Shown here piece after piece: positions 33,769 through 42,471 of a stretch of 43,324 nucleotides of DNA; position 1 is the stretch's first letter; every line of letters starts with the position of its first letter. The notes beneath the pieces are model-generated. The model was given only the letters and a program-made list of their open reading frames with translations. It had not been told where the DNA came from and did not search any database. The translations under genes and the position numbers were made by a program. This stretch comes from Williamwhitmania sp. (GTDB taxonomy: Bacteria; Bacteroidota; Bacteroidia; Bacteroidales; Williamwhitmaniaceae): contig DATKVT010000080.1 of assembly GCA_035529935.1 (NCBI GenBank), positions 1 to 43,324 of the forward strand, given 5' to 3'.

Positions 33769-35877
33769 GTGGATAAATTTTTTGATACAGAATTAAAATT
33801 TCTGCCTGGAGTTGGGCCCAAACGGGCTGAGTTGTTGAACAAGGAACTTCAGCTGGCCACCTTTCGCGACCTCCTCTACTATTTCCCGTTTAAGTATATC
33901 GATCGATCTAAGTTTTACGCTATTGCCGAAATCACCGATGACCAGTCGTATGTGCAGATTCGAGGAAAAATTGTAGGATTTTCTTTTGTGGGCGAGGGTC
34001 GCGGCAAGAGGCTAGTGGCTTCTTTCACCGATGGGAGGAGTGTGGCTGAGCTGGTTTGGTTTAAGGGAATTAAGTGGATACAGCCCAAGTTGAAGGTAAA
34101 TGTTCCCTATGTTGTGTTCGGTAAGCCCAGCATGTTCAATGGCAAGTTGAACTTCGTCCATCCGGACGTGGAGGATGGGCTTAAGAGCGATGGAACAATT
34201 GGCGGTGGATTGCAGGCCTACTACAACACCACCGAAAAGTTAAAGTTGTCGTTTTTAAATTCAAAGGCGATACTCAAGTTACAGGAAAATCTTCATAGGG
34301 TAATTGTGGACAAGGTTCAGGAAAGCCTGCCCCCTCATCTTCTTCAGCAGCTGAAGTTATTGCCGTTAATGGAAGCATTGCAGTATATCCACTTTCCACC
34401 GGGGATGGAGGAGCTGCGTAAGGCTCAAACTAGATTGAAGTTTGAAGAGTTGTTCTTTATCCAGCTTAACCTGCTAACTCAGAAAAATTATCGAACACGC
34501 CAAGTAAATGGCCATGTGTTTTCTAAAGTGGGAGACCATTTCAACTCCTTTTACAACCAAAAGTTGCCATTTCCCCTTACAGAAGCGCAAAAAAGAGTGC
34601 TGCGAGAAATTCGGCGCGACCTTGGTTCGGGTAGGCAAATGAATCGGCTGCTTCAGGGCGACGTGGGAAGTGGTAAAACGCTGGTTGGGCTCATGTCCAT
34701 GCTTCTTGCCAACGACAACGGATACCAGGCCAGCATTATGGCACCCACTGAAATTTTAGCAACGCAGCATTTCCAAACAATCACCTCCTTTTTGGAGGGA
34801 CTTGATGTGTCTGTTGCCCTATTAACGGGCTCAACAAAAAAATCGGAACGCAAAAAGTTGTTTGCTGAGCTTGAGCAGGGCACTATCGATATCTTAATTG
34901 GTACGCACGCGCTGCTTGAGGATACAGTGCAGTTTCGGGACTTAGGGCTAGTGATTATTGATGAGCAGCAGCGCTTTGGGGTTGCCCAGCGGGCTAAGCT
35001 GTGGCAGAAGAATACCAACCCACCGCACATACTGGTAATGACCGCCACACCAATTCCCCGCACCTTAGCCATGACAGTATATGGCGACTTGGAGGTGTCG
35101 GTGATTGATGAGCTGCCTCCTGGACGGAAACCAATAAATACCATCCACTACTACGACAACAAACGGTTAAAGATGTTTGGCTTTATTCGTGAGCAGGTGA
35201 GGCTGGGCCGGCAGATTTACGTGGTTTATCCCCTGATAAAAGAGTCGGAGAAGATGGACTACAAAGATTTGCAGGATGGATACGAAGGAATGGTGCGGGA
35301 ATTTCCTCCACCGAACTATGTGGTTGTAGTGGTGCATGGGCAGATGAAATCGGAGGAGAAGGATTTTTCCATGAATCTTTTTGCATCGGGCAAAGCGCAT
35401 ATTATGGTGGCAACCACAGTAATTGAGGTGGGTGTTAATGTGCCCAATGCCTCTGTAATGATTATTGAGAGTGCTGAGCGCTTTGGGCTTTCACAGCTGC
35501 ATCAGCTACGGGGGAGGGTAGGGCGTGGTGCCGACCAATCATATTGCATACTTATGACTGGCACAAAGCTTTCGTCCGATTCGCGCAAGCGGATTAGCAC
35601 CATGGTAAACACCAATGATGGTTTTGAAATTGCCGAGGTTGACCTTGCGTTAAGGGGGCCAGGTGATATGGAAGGAACCATGCAGAGCGGTATGGCCTTC
35701 GACCTCAAAATTGCCAATATTGCCAAGGATGGACAGCTGCTCACCTGGGCGCGCAATGTTGCAACCGACCTCCTGCAGGAAGACCCTTTGCTTGATTCAC
35801 CAAAAAACAGTATATTAAGGACCGAATTGCAGCGCTTTAAGGTTCATAATAATTATGATTTTAGCAAAATAAGTTAG
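33769..35877 (+). CDS. recG: ATP-dependent DNA helicase RecG
   Basis: Remodels stalled replication forks and branch-migrates Holliday junctions. The 702 residues comprise a wedge/OB domain at the N-terminus (KFLPGVGPKRAELLNKEL, residues ~9-26) and a superfamily-2 motor. Motor motifs: motif I LLQGDVGSGKT, motif Ia IMAPTEILATQH, motif II DEQQRFGV (a DEQQ variant of the usual DEQH), motif III TATPIPRT, and motif VI QLRGRVGRG. The GTG start is supported by the match to related N-termini that begin a few residues before the LPGVGP motif. Confidence 0.97.
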   Translation: MDKFFDTELKFLPGVGPKRAELLNKELQLATFRDLLYYFPFKYIDRSKFYAIAEITDDQSYVQIRGKIVGFSFVGEGRGKRLVASFTDGRSVAELVWFKGIKWIQPKLKVNVPYVVFGKPSMFNGKLNFVHPDVEDGLKSDGTIGGGLQAYYNTTEKLKLSFLNSKAILKLQENLHRVIVDKVQESLPPHLLQQLKLLPLMEALQYIHFPPGMEELRKAQTRLKFEELFFIQLNLLTQKNYRTRQVNGHVFSKVGDHFNSFYNQKLPFPLTEAQKRVLREIRRDLGSGRQMNRLLQGDVGSGKTLVGLMSMLLANDNGYQASIMAPTEILATQHFQTITSFLEGLDVSVALLTGSTKKSERKKLFAELEQGTIDILIGTHALLEDTVQFRDLGLVIIDEQQRFGVAQRAKLWQKNTNPPHILVMTATPIPRTLAMTVYGDLEVSVIDELPPGRKPINTIHYYDNKRLKMFGFIREQVRLGRQIYVVYPLIKESEKMDYKDLQDGYEGMVREFPPPNYVVVVVHGQMKSEEKDFSMNLFASGKAHIMVATTVIEVGVNVPNASVMIIESAERFGLSQLHQLRGRVGRGADQSYCILMTGTKLSSDSRKRISTMVNTNDGFEIAEVDLALRGPGDMEGTMQSGMAFDLKIANIAKDGQLLTWARNVATDLLQEDPLLDSPKNSILRTELQRFKVHNNYDFSKIS

Positions 35878-35879
35878 CC

Positions 35880-36743
35880 ATGAAATTCCGCTGTATTCCA
35901 TTATTCTTGAGTTTTTTACTCATCTCCTTAGTTGGCCGTTCGCAAGATTCTGCTAAAAAGGTACCACCAAAGAACACCTGTGTTGAACATAGATTTTCGC
36001 AGAGTGCTTTTAAATCTGGTGAGCAGCTTACCTATGCCATGAGCTATTCTTTGCTCTTCATATGGACAGACGTTGGAGAGGTGGTTTTCACTGCTCAAGA
36101 TGTTGATTTTCATGGGAAACCTGCTGTCCATTTTAAAGCGGAAGGGAAAACCTACTCTTTCTACGACAAATTTTTTAAGGTTAGAGATTTATATGAGTCC
36201 TGGGTTGAACCAAAATCTCTGCGACCAATCTATTTCAATCGTGAGGTTGACGAAGGAGGATATACCATTAATAATATCTACACTTTCGATTGGTCAACGG
36301 ACCGCCTTTTCGCTTATATCAAGCGGAAAAACCACCCAGAGGAGATTGACACGCTCCAAATTCTTCCATGCTCCATCGATATTGTGAGCATTCTTTACTA
36401 TAGCAGGAATATTGACTATTCTGAGGCAAAAATCAACCAGCGTTTCACTGTCTCCCTTGCTTTGGATGACCAACTTTATACGGTTATGTACCGTTACCTT
36501 GGCAAAGAGGCGATCGATGTTAAAGGGCTGGGACGATTTCGTTGTATGAAGTTTGGTGTAGGTTTGGTTAAAGGAACAGTATTTTCGGGTAAGGAGGAAC
36601 TTACGCTTTGGATAACCGACGATGACAACAAGATTCCTATTTACATTGAATCTCCAGTAAAGGTTGGTACTATAAAGGGCAGGATAATTAAGATGCAGAA
36701 TTTGCGCTTCCCGCTTTCCTCTAAAGTTCTGGAGAAAGATTAA
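35880..36743 (+). CDS. DUF3108 domain exported protein
   Basis: 287 residues with a signal peptide (LFLSFLLISLVGRSQ). The DUF3108 fold follows: FKSGEQLTYAMSYSLLFIWT, then VGEVVFTAQD, a KTYSFYDKFFKVRDLYESWV segment, and the C-terminal strands LTLWITDDDNKIPIYIESP then KVGTIKGRI. The family is a lipocalin-like beta-barrel in the periplasm of unknown function. It starts 2 nt after the recG stop and is probably co-transcribed with it. Confidence 0.9.
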   Translation: MKFRCIPLFLSFLLISLVGRSQDSAKKVPPKNTCVEHRFSQSAFKSGEQLTYAMSYSLLFIWTDVGEVVFTAQDVDFHGKPAVHFKAEGKTYSFYDKFFKVRDLYESWVEPKSLRPIYFNREVDEGGYTINNIYTFDWSTDRLFAYIKRKNHPEEIDTLQILPCSIDIVSILYYSRNIDYSEAKINQRFTVSLALDDQLYTVMYRYLGKEAIDVKGLGRFRCMKFGVGLVKGTVFSGKEELTLWITDDDNKIPIYIESPVKVGTIKGRIIKMQNLRFPLSSKVLEKD

Positions 36744-36746
36744 TTG

Positions 36747-37271
36747 TTACTGTTGATTTGAGCGCTGAATATTACGGTCGTTGTGTTCCAGCGTGTCAAC
36801 CATAATTTGGTCTGCCATAGGATGCATGGGTTCGGTGCAGGGGGAACTGCCGATTATTTGAATTGTAACTAATAGTAGCTGGTGGTAATTCCACAATGGC
36901 TAGCTGCTGGTTGCTACCATTTTTGTAGATAGGTAATGAGAGTGCCATTTTCCAGTCATGTATTTCTTTTGGTGGCACTTCGGTGCTAATCTTATACTTC
37001 TTAATTAACACTCCATTTTGCTCAATGGAGACAATGTAGTTACAGTAAAGGTCTAAAATACATAGTAACGGGCTTATTCACTACAGAAGTTTTGCTATCC
37101 ACCAATTCGTAGCCATTGTACACCCTTACAGTTAAAGAGGGTGATCCTTGTTGGCTTGTTCTGCCTTGGTTCAATAATTAACTCCATATTACCATTGTGA
37201 AATAGCGCAAACGCCGATAGTTGGCCAAGAATGGTGATGATGAAAAGGAGGAGGACGGTTTTTATTGCCAT
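36747..37271 (-). pseudogene. Frameshifted small exported protein gene
   Basis: Four consecutive pieces in different frames read as one protein. Piece 1 runs from the ATG at 37271: a signal peptide MAIKTVLLLFIITILGQLSA, then MELIIEPRQNKPT. Piece 2, shifted, reads GSPSLTVRVYNGYELVDSKT and ends VVNKPVTMYF. Piece 3 reads DLYCNYIVSIEQNGVLIKKY, then KISTEVPPKEIHDWKMALSL. Piece 4 reads QIIGSSPCTEPMHPMADQIM, then VDTLEHNDRNIQRSNQQ before a TAA at 36747-36749. Each junction needs a small indel, so at least three frameshifts separate it from an intact gene of about 170 codons. The intact form would be an exported or lipoprotein-like beta-rich protein of no known family. Either a decayed gene or local sequence error. 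Confidence 0.65.
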
Positions 37272-37579
37272 TAATTGTTTGTATAATCTAGGCAAAGAAA
37301 CGCGATTCATTACAAAACTGATAAATTGGTTAGATCAAGGAGTGCCCTGCTTTGACCAGATTGGTTTTTCGGTTGACTGTTAGTAAAATAACATATATTG
37401 AAATGACTTTTATTGTGCTACGATTTTCACTAGGGGATTTACTGATTATCTTGAGGTTGTCTTGTTTTGTTTATTTATACTCATGATAAATTAGATAGTA
37501 AGCCAATAACAGCACCTGTTTTAGGGAAAAGCTAATCCAAAGAAATTTATTTTTGTTGTCAAAATTTCCAATTGTTCAG
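37272..37579. other. Intergenic region upstream of the rnf operon
   Basis: AT-rich, with no supported ORF. It holds the probable operon promoter at 37548-37555 at its right end. Confidence 0.5.
37548..37555 (+). promoter_or_regulatory. -7 promoter box for the rseC-rnf operon
   Basis: TATTTTTG matches TAnnTTTG and ends 24 nt before the ATG at 37580. Its overlap with possible TTG starts at 37553 and 37556 argues that translation begins at the ATG instead. Confidence 0.5.
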
Positions 37580-38008
37580 ATGGTTACAACTTCGGGAAAA
37601 ACGTTTGAGCACCTTGGCCGGGTGGTGGAGGTAACCCATAACAGCGTTCGCATTGCCATTGATGGTGTAGCTGGGTGTGGCTCTTGCCAGGCAAAATCGG
37701 TATGCGCCATGGGCGATGCTGTGGAGAAGGATCTTGTGGTTGATAATAAGGATCTAGCTCTAAATCTGAACGATCAAGTTCGGGTAATATTGAAACAGTC
37801 GCAAGGCATGAGAGCGGTTACCTTGGGCTATGTTTTTCCGTTGATTATCCTTTTATGTGTTCTCATTTCTGCAGTTCAAGTTCTTGGTAACGAGGTTGAG
37901 GCTGGGCTTTTTTCAGTTGGAGCCGTGGGCATATATTATCTGTTTCTAAGGCTTTTTCGGAAAAAACTTGAGGAAAAGTTTGTGTTTATTGTTGAAAAGA
38001 TTGATTAG
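37580..38008 (+). CDS. rseC: RseC/MucC-family protein
   Basis: 142 residues from the ATG at 37580. RseC-family features: an N-terminal cysteine cluster CGSCQAKSVCAMGD (CxxCxxxxxC), then DQVRVILKQSQGMRAVTLGY leading into two membrane helices (VFPLIILLCVLISAVQVLG and LFSVGAVGIYYLFLRLF) and a basic tail. In E. coli RseC contributes to the SoxR-reducing system along with Rsx/Rnf proteins. In Bacteroidota the gene regularly precedes rnfB. It may bind an Fe-S cluster and support Rnf assembly or electron transfer; that is inference. rnfB starts 14 nt downstream. Confidence 0.9.
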   Translation: MVTTSGKTFEHLGRVVEVTHNSVRIAIDGVAGCGSCQAKSVCAMGDAVEKDLVVDNKDLALNLNDQVRVILKQSQGMRAVTLGYVFPLIILLCVLISAVQVLGNEVEAGLFSVGAVGIYYLFLRLFRKKLEEKFVFIVEKID

Positions 38009-38022
38009 AAATCCATAATACA

Positions 38023-38889
38023 ATGAGTTCTACTATTATCCTTTTTACAGTTATTACTTTGAGTTTACTGGGAATAGTATCAGCCATTGTGCTGTACTTT
38101 GTTGCCCAGAAGTTTAAGATTTTTGAAGATCCTCGTATCGACGATGTTGAAGTCATGCTGCCCGGTGCGAACTGTGGAGGTTGCGGATATCCCGGTTGCC
38201 GTGGCTTGGCCGATGCATTGGTGAAGGCGGAGGACCTCTCAACTCTCTTTTGCCCTGTTGGAGGCAACGAAACCATGGCCAGTATTGCCCAGTATTTGGG
38301 CAAGGCAGTTGTTGCGAAGGATCCACAGGTTGCCGTAATACGCTGCCAGGGTTCGCCAGATCATCGCAAGCAAACCAATTTCTACGATGGTGCTACCTCT
38401 TGTGCAGTCTCCACCTCCCTCTATTCGGGCGATACGGGCTGCCAGTATGGATGCCTCGGCTACGGCGATTGCGTTTCGGTTTGCAATTTCGATGCTATTT
38501 TCATCAATCCTGTTACGAAGTTGCCGGAGGTAATCGATGATAAGTGTACGGCCTGTGGTGCTTGCGTTACTGCTTGTCCAAAGAATATTATTGAGCTAAG
38601 GAAGAAGAGACCTAAGGATAGAAAAATCTTCGTTTCGTGTGTGAGCATGGACAAGGGCGCCATTTCGCGAAAAGCATGTCAGGTTTCCTGCATTGGTTGT
38701 GGAAAGTGCGTAAAGGTTTGCGCCTTTGATGCCATTACCTTGCAAAATTACCTTGCCTATATAGATGCACAGAAGTGCACCCTTTGCCGCAAATGTGTGG
38801 CTGAGTGCCCAACCAATGCCATTCTTGAGCTCAATTTCCCTCCTCGAAAGAAGGTGGAAGTTGCAGAGGGTGAAGTTTCAGGTAGTTAA
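38023..38889 (+). CDS. rnfB: Rnf complex subunit B (ferredoxin-type)
   Basis: The electron-entry subunit of the Rnf complex, which oxidises reduced ferredoxin. The 288 residues have an N-terminal membrane helix (IILFTVITLSLLGIVSAIVL). The RnfB-specific cluster uses C51, C54, C59 and C77 (GANCGGCGYPGC...FCP). Four further cysteine clusters follow: CQYGCLGYGDCVSVC, CTACGACVTACP, CQVSCIGCGKCVKVC and CTLCRKCVAECP. It is the first of six rnf genes in the order BCDGEA. Confidence 0.96.
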   Translation: MSSTIILFTVITLSLLGIVSAIVLYFVAQKFKIFEDPRIDDVEVMLPGANCGGCGYPGCRGLADALVKAEDLSTLFCPVGGNETMASIAQYLGKAVVAKDPQVAVIRCQGSPDHRKQTNFYDGATSCAVSTSLYSGDTGCQYGCLGYGDCVSVCNFDAIFINPVTKLPEVIDDKCTACGACVTACPKNIIELRKKRPKDRKIFVSCVSMDKGAISRKACQVSCIGCGKCVKVCAFDAITLQNYLAYIDAQKCTLCRKCVAECPTNAILELNFPPRKKVEVAEGEVSGS

Positions 38890-38917
38890 TTTTGGTAAAA
38901 CTTAAATAGCCTAAACC

Positions 38918-40249
38918 GTGTTGAAAACATTTTCAAAAGGCGGTGTACATCCACCAGAGGAAAAGATGTCGGCCTCAGCCGCAATCTCCATATTACCCAT
39001 TCCGAATGAGGTTTTTATTCCAATTTCACAGCATATTGGTGCCCCATCTGAGCCGGTAGTGGCCAAAGGCGACAAGGTAAAGGTTGGCGATGTTATTGCC
39101 AAGAGTACCGGTTTTGTTTCGGCCAACATCCACTCTTCCGTATCGGGAACAGTTGTTGCTATTGAATCAGTGGTTGATGCCAGTGGATATCCCCGCCAAG
39201 CCGTAAAAATTGCGGTGGAGGGCGACGAGTGGCGTGCTGAAATAGAAAGGTCCTCCAACTTTATAAAGGCTGGTAACTTGTCTTCGAAGGAAATTCTCGA
39301 CATTATCCAGGCATCCGGCATTGTGGGTCTTGGAGGTGCAACATTCCCATCGCACGTTAAGTTATCGGTGCCTCCCGGTAAAAAGGCAGAAGCCTTAATT
39401 ATCAACGGCGTGGAGTGCGAACCCTACCTCACCTCCGACCATAGGCTGATGCTCGAAAAGGGGCATGAGGTATTGGAGGGCGCTCGCTTGCTGATGAATG
39501 CCTTGGGCGTATCAAAGGCTTATGTGGGAATTGAGAGCAATAAGCCCGACGCCATTACTCACCTGAAGACGCTGGTGAAAAACTATGAAGGGATTGAGAT
39601 TGTCCCACTCAAGGTGAAATATCCTCAGGGCGGTGAAAAGCAGCTGATTAAGGCTGTGATTGGCCGTGAAGTTCCATCGGGTGGACTACCCATCGATGTT
39701 GGTGCCGTAGTGCACAACGTGGGTACTGCGTTCGCCGTGTACGAAGCGGTGGTTAAGCATAAACCTCTTTTTGAAAGAGTGGTTACCGTTACCGGTAAAT
39801 CGGTTAATAATCCACGCAACTTCATGGTTAGGGTGGGCACTCCGGTTTCTAACCTTATTGATGCCATTGGCGGTATGCCCGAAGATACGGGCAAAATAAT
39901 TAGCGGCGGCCCCATGATGGGGAAAGCCCTAAATAACCTGAATGCGCCGGTAACAAAGGGAACATCGGGCATACTGCTCGTTCCTGAAAAGTTGTCGCGT
40001 CGACCACAGGAGGCCGTTTGTATTCGTTGCTCTAAATGCGTGAGCGCCTGCCCCATGGGTTTAGAGCCTTACCTGCTTATTAAGTTAAGCAAGAGAAGCC
40101 TTTACGAGCGCATGGAAGTTGAACGCGTTCTCGATTGCATGGAGTGCGGTTCTTGCAGCTTCACCTGTCCGGCCAACTTGCCACTACTCGACTATATTCG
40201 GTTGGGGAAGGGTGCCGTTGCCAAAATGATTAGAAACCGTAAGAAATAA
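38918..40249 (+). CDS. rnfC: Rnf complex subunit C (NADH-binding)
   Basis: The peripheral NAD(H)/FMN-binding subunit, 443 residues, homologous to the NuoF flavoprotein core. It starts with GTG (MLKTFSKGGVHPPEEKMSA). The biotinyl-lipoyl-like domain includes VSANIHSSVSGTVVAIE. The Rossmann-like nucleotide site includes GLGGATFPSHVKL and IINGVECEPYLTSDHRLM. Two ferredoxin clusters lie at the C-terminus, CIRCSKCVSACPMGLEP and CMECGSCSFTCPANLPL. No long C-terminal extension is present, unlike the gammaproteobacterial version. Confidence 0.96.
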   Translation: MLKTFSKGGVHPPEEKMSASAAISILPIPNEVFIPISQHIGAPSEPVVAKGDKVKVGDVIAKSTGFVSANIHSSVSGTVVAIESVVDASGYPRQAVKIAVEGDEWRAEIERSSNFIKAGNLSSKEILDIIQASGIVGLGGATFPSHVKLSVPPGKKAEALIINGVECEPYLTSDHRLMLEKGHEVLEGARLLMNALGVSKAYVGIESNKPDAITHLKTLVKNYEGIEIVPLKVKYPQGGEKQLIKAVIGREVPSGGLPIDVGAVVHNVGTAFAVYEAVVKHKPLFERVVTVTGKSVNNPRNFMVRVGTPVSNLIDAIGGMPEDTGKIISGGPMMGKALNNLNAPVTKGTSGILLVPEKLSRRPQEAVCIRCSKCVSACPMGLEPYLLIKLSKRSLYERMEVERVLDCMECGSCSFTCPANLPLLDYIRLGKGAVAKMIRNRKK

Positions 40250-40273
40250 ACAACCCAAAAACTAATATAGCTG

Positions 40274-41311
40274 ATGGAAAAAATATTCACCGTTTCTCCT
40301 TCTCCCCATGCATTTGGGAAGGAGTCCGTCAGAAAGCTAATGTTCGACGTCATAATTGCCCTGCTTCCCGCGCTGCTTATATCCATTTTTTATTTCGGCT
40401 TGGGAGCACTCATTGTCACGTTGGTTTCGGTAGCTTCCTGCCTAATATTTGAGTATGTAATTCAGAAATACATCCTTAAGGTTAAACCCACCATTAATGA
40501 CGGTTCCGCATTGGTTACCGGACTTCTATTGGCGTTTAATCTTCCTACCAATATACCTATCTTTCTCATTGTTATCGGTAGTCTGGTTGCCATAGGCATT
40601 GGAAAGATGAGCTTTGGTGGACTGGGAAACAACCCATTTAACCCCGCACTGGTGGGACGCGTATTTTTGCTCATCTCCTTTCCGGTTCAAATGACCAGCT
40701 GGCCCAAGCCCGTGCAGTTTACGGGCATTACCAACTTTCTGGGTGCTCATATGCACTATGCTGATGCCGTTACAGGTGCAACTCCACTGGCTGCCATGAA
40801 GGAGGCGCTTAAGGCTGGCAAACCCGTTTCCGAAGTTTTTCATTCGGGAGTGATTCCTTCCTATGGCGATATGCTCATGGGGAATATGGGCGGAAGCCTT
40901 GGTGAGGTTGCTGCATTGGCACTGATTATTGGTGGTTTATATCTGTTGTTTCGTAAGGTAATTACCTGGCATATTCCCGTTGCTATTTTGGGCAGCGTTG
41001 CAGTGTTTACTACTCTGCTCAACTTGGGAAATCCTGAGCGATTTGCAGGTCCAGTATTTCATCTACTTACAGGTGGCGTTATTCTTGGTGCAATATACAT
41101 GGCCACCGATTACGTAACATCACCCATGAGCCACAAGGGAATGATACTCTACGGAGTTGGCATTGGGGTTATTACCGTACTTATTCGAGTGTTTGGAGCA
41201 TATCCGGAAGGAGTTTCCTTTGCCATTCTTATTATGAACGGCTTTGTTCCTCTAATAAACATGTATATGAAACCTAAACGCTTTGGGGAGGTGTTGAAAA
41301 ATGGCAGGTAA
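40274..41311 (+). CDS. rnfD: Rnf complex subunit D
   Basis: An integral membrane subunit of 345 residues related to NqrB. It carries a covalently bound FMN on the threonine of the motif DAVTGATPLAAM (T170). The GLGNNPFNPALVGRVFLL loop and multiple helices are typical. It overlaps rnfG by 11 bp, indicating tight coupling. Confidence 0.96.
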   Translation: MEKIFTVSPSPHAFGKESVRKLMFDVIIALLPALLISIFYFGLGALIVTLVSVASCLIFEYVIQKYILKVKPTINDGSALVTGLLLAFNLPTNIPIFLIVIGSLVAIGIGKMSFGGLGNNPFNPALVGRVFLLISFPVQMTSWPKPVQFTGITNFLGAHMHYADAVTGATPLAAMKEALKAGKPVSEVFHSGVIPSYGDMLMGNMGGSLGEVAALALIIGGLYLLFRKVITWHIPVAILGSVAVFTTLLNLGNPERFAGPVFHLLTGGVILGAIYMATDYVTSPMSHKGMILYGVGIGVITVLIRVFGAYPEGVSFAILIMNGFVPLINMYMKPKRFGEVLKNGR

Positions 41312-41879
41312 AGAATCTACGTTCAAAAATATGGTGGTAACACTGTTTGTAATAACATTTGTTGCCTCAGCCGCTCTTGGAGTTGTGTACGAGCTTACCA
41401 AGGAGCCCATTGAGGCCGCTCAGGTGGCTAAGATTAACAATGCCATTAAGTCGGTAGTGCCGCCCTTTGACAATAACCCCAGCGCCGAGGGATACCTTGT
41501 TGCTTACGAAAAGGATAGCCTCAAGATGTATCCGGCCAAAAAGGACGGAAAGTTAGTTGGTGTTGCCGTAGAAACCTATACCGACAAGGGTTTTGCTGGA
41601 CATATAAGCCTCATTGTTGGGTTTCTTCCCGATGGAACCATTAACGATGTGGCCATTATTTCGCAGCACGAAACTCCCGGCTTAGGCGATAAAATGGAGA
41701 AGAAAAAATCGAACTTCACTGTACAGTTTATGGGAAAGAACCCAAAGGATTTTAAGCTGATGGTGAGAAAGGATGGCGGCGATGTGGATGCCATTACGGC
41801 ATCGACCATTAGTTCGCGGGCATTTTGCGACGCCGTTGATAGGGCCTACAACGCCTTTATGAAAGGAGGTAAGAAATGA
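41301..41879 (+). CDS. rnfG: Rnf complex subunit G
   Basis: A membrane-anchored, extracytoplasmic flavoprotein of 192 residues related to NqrC. One N-terminal helix (MVVTLFVITFVASAALGVVY) is followed by the FMN_bind domain. The flavinylation site reads VDAITASTISS, with the acceptor threonine expected at T169; the motif here is TAST rather than the usual SGAT. The stop overlaps the rnfE start (ATGA). Confidence 0.94.
   Translation: MAGKESTFKNMVVTLFVITFVASAALGVVYELTKEPIEAAQVAKINNAIKSVVPPFDNNPSAEGYLVAYEKDSLKMYPAKKDGKLVGVAVETYTDKGFAGHISLIVGFLPDGTINDVAIISQHETPGLGDKMEKKKSNFTVQFMGKNPKDFKLMVRKDGGDVDAITASTISSRAFCDAVDRAYNAFMKGGKK
41862..41870 (+). promoter_or_regulatory. Unusually strong Shine-Dalgarno sequence for rnfE
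   Basis: AAAGGAGGT ends 5 nt before the rnfE ATG at 41876. It lies inside the last codons of rnfG (encoding KGGKK). Clear SD sequences are otherwise almost absent before start codons in this window. Confidence 0.55.
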
Positions 41880-42469
41880 ATGTTTTTAAAGAAATAGTTC
41901 GGGGGGTAGTTAAGGAGAATCCCACCTTTGTGCTACTGCTGGGGATGTGCCCCACGCTGGCTACCACCACCTCTGCCGTCAACGGTATGGGCATGGGGTT
42001 TGCCACGCTCTTTGTACTGGCCATGTCGAACATGGTAATTTCCATGGTAAAGGACCTCATTCCGGGAAAGGTTCGTATTCCCGCCTTCATCGTAATTATT
42101 GCCTCCTTTGTAACCATGGTCGACCTTTCCATGGCAGCTTACCTGCCTGCGTTGCATGCGCAGCTTGGTATATTTATTCCACTTATTGTGGTTAACTGTA
42201 TTGTTCTGGGCCGTGCCGAAGCATTTGCATCTAAAAATGGGGTTTTTGCTTCGTTTATGGATGGGGTAGGTATTGGGCTTGGATTTACCCTTTCGCTTAC
42301 CGTGCTGGGCGCCGTTAGGGAGATGCTTGGCAGTAAAGCAGTTTTTGGATTCAAGTTTGGAACCGGCGATGGCATGCTCATCTTTGTGCTGGCCCCCGGA
42401 GCCTTTCTGGCCTTGGCCTACCTCATGGTGCTCTTTAATAAAATGAAACGCAAATATTTTAGCAACTAG
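41876..42469 (+). CDS. rnfE: Rnf complex subunit E
   Basis: A six-helix membrane subunit of 197 residues (NqrD/RsxE type). Hallmark segments: NPTFVLLLGMCPTLATTTSA with the conserved cysteine proposed to help bind an intramembrane Fe-S cluster with RnfA, then IPLIVVNCIVLGRAEAFASK. rnfA starts 2 nt after its stop. Confidence 0.96.
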   Translation: MNVFKEIVRGVVKENPTFVLLLGMCPTLATTTSAVNGMGMGFATLFVLAMSNMVISMVKDLIPGKVRIPAFIVIIASFVTMVDLSMAAYLPALHAQLGIFIPLIVVNCIVLGRAEAFASKNGVFASFMDGVGIGLGFTLSLTVLGAVREMLGSKAVFGFKFGTGDGMLIFVLAPGAFLALAYLMVLFNKMKRKYFSN

Positions 42470-42471
42470 CC

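Noticed and set aside
36796..37310. Two separate 71-residue minus-strand proteins
   Set aside because: They are collinear pieces of one frameshifted gene, with a further coding-like segment in a third frame between them.
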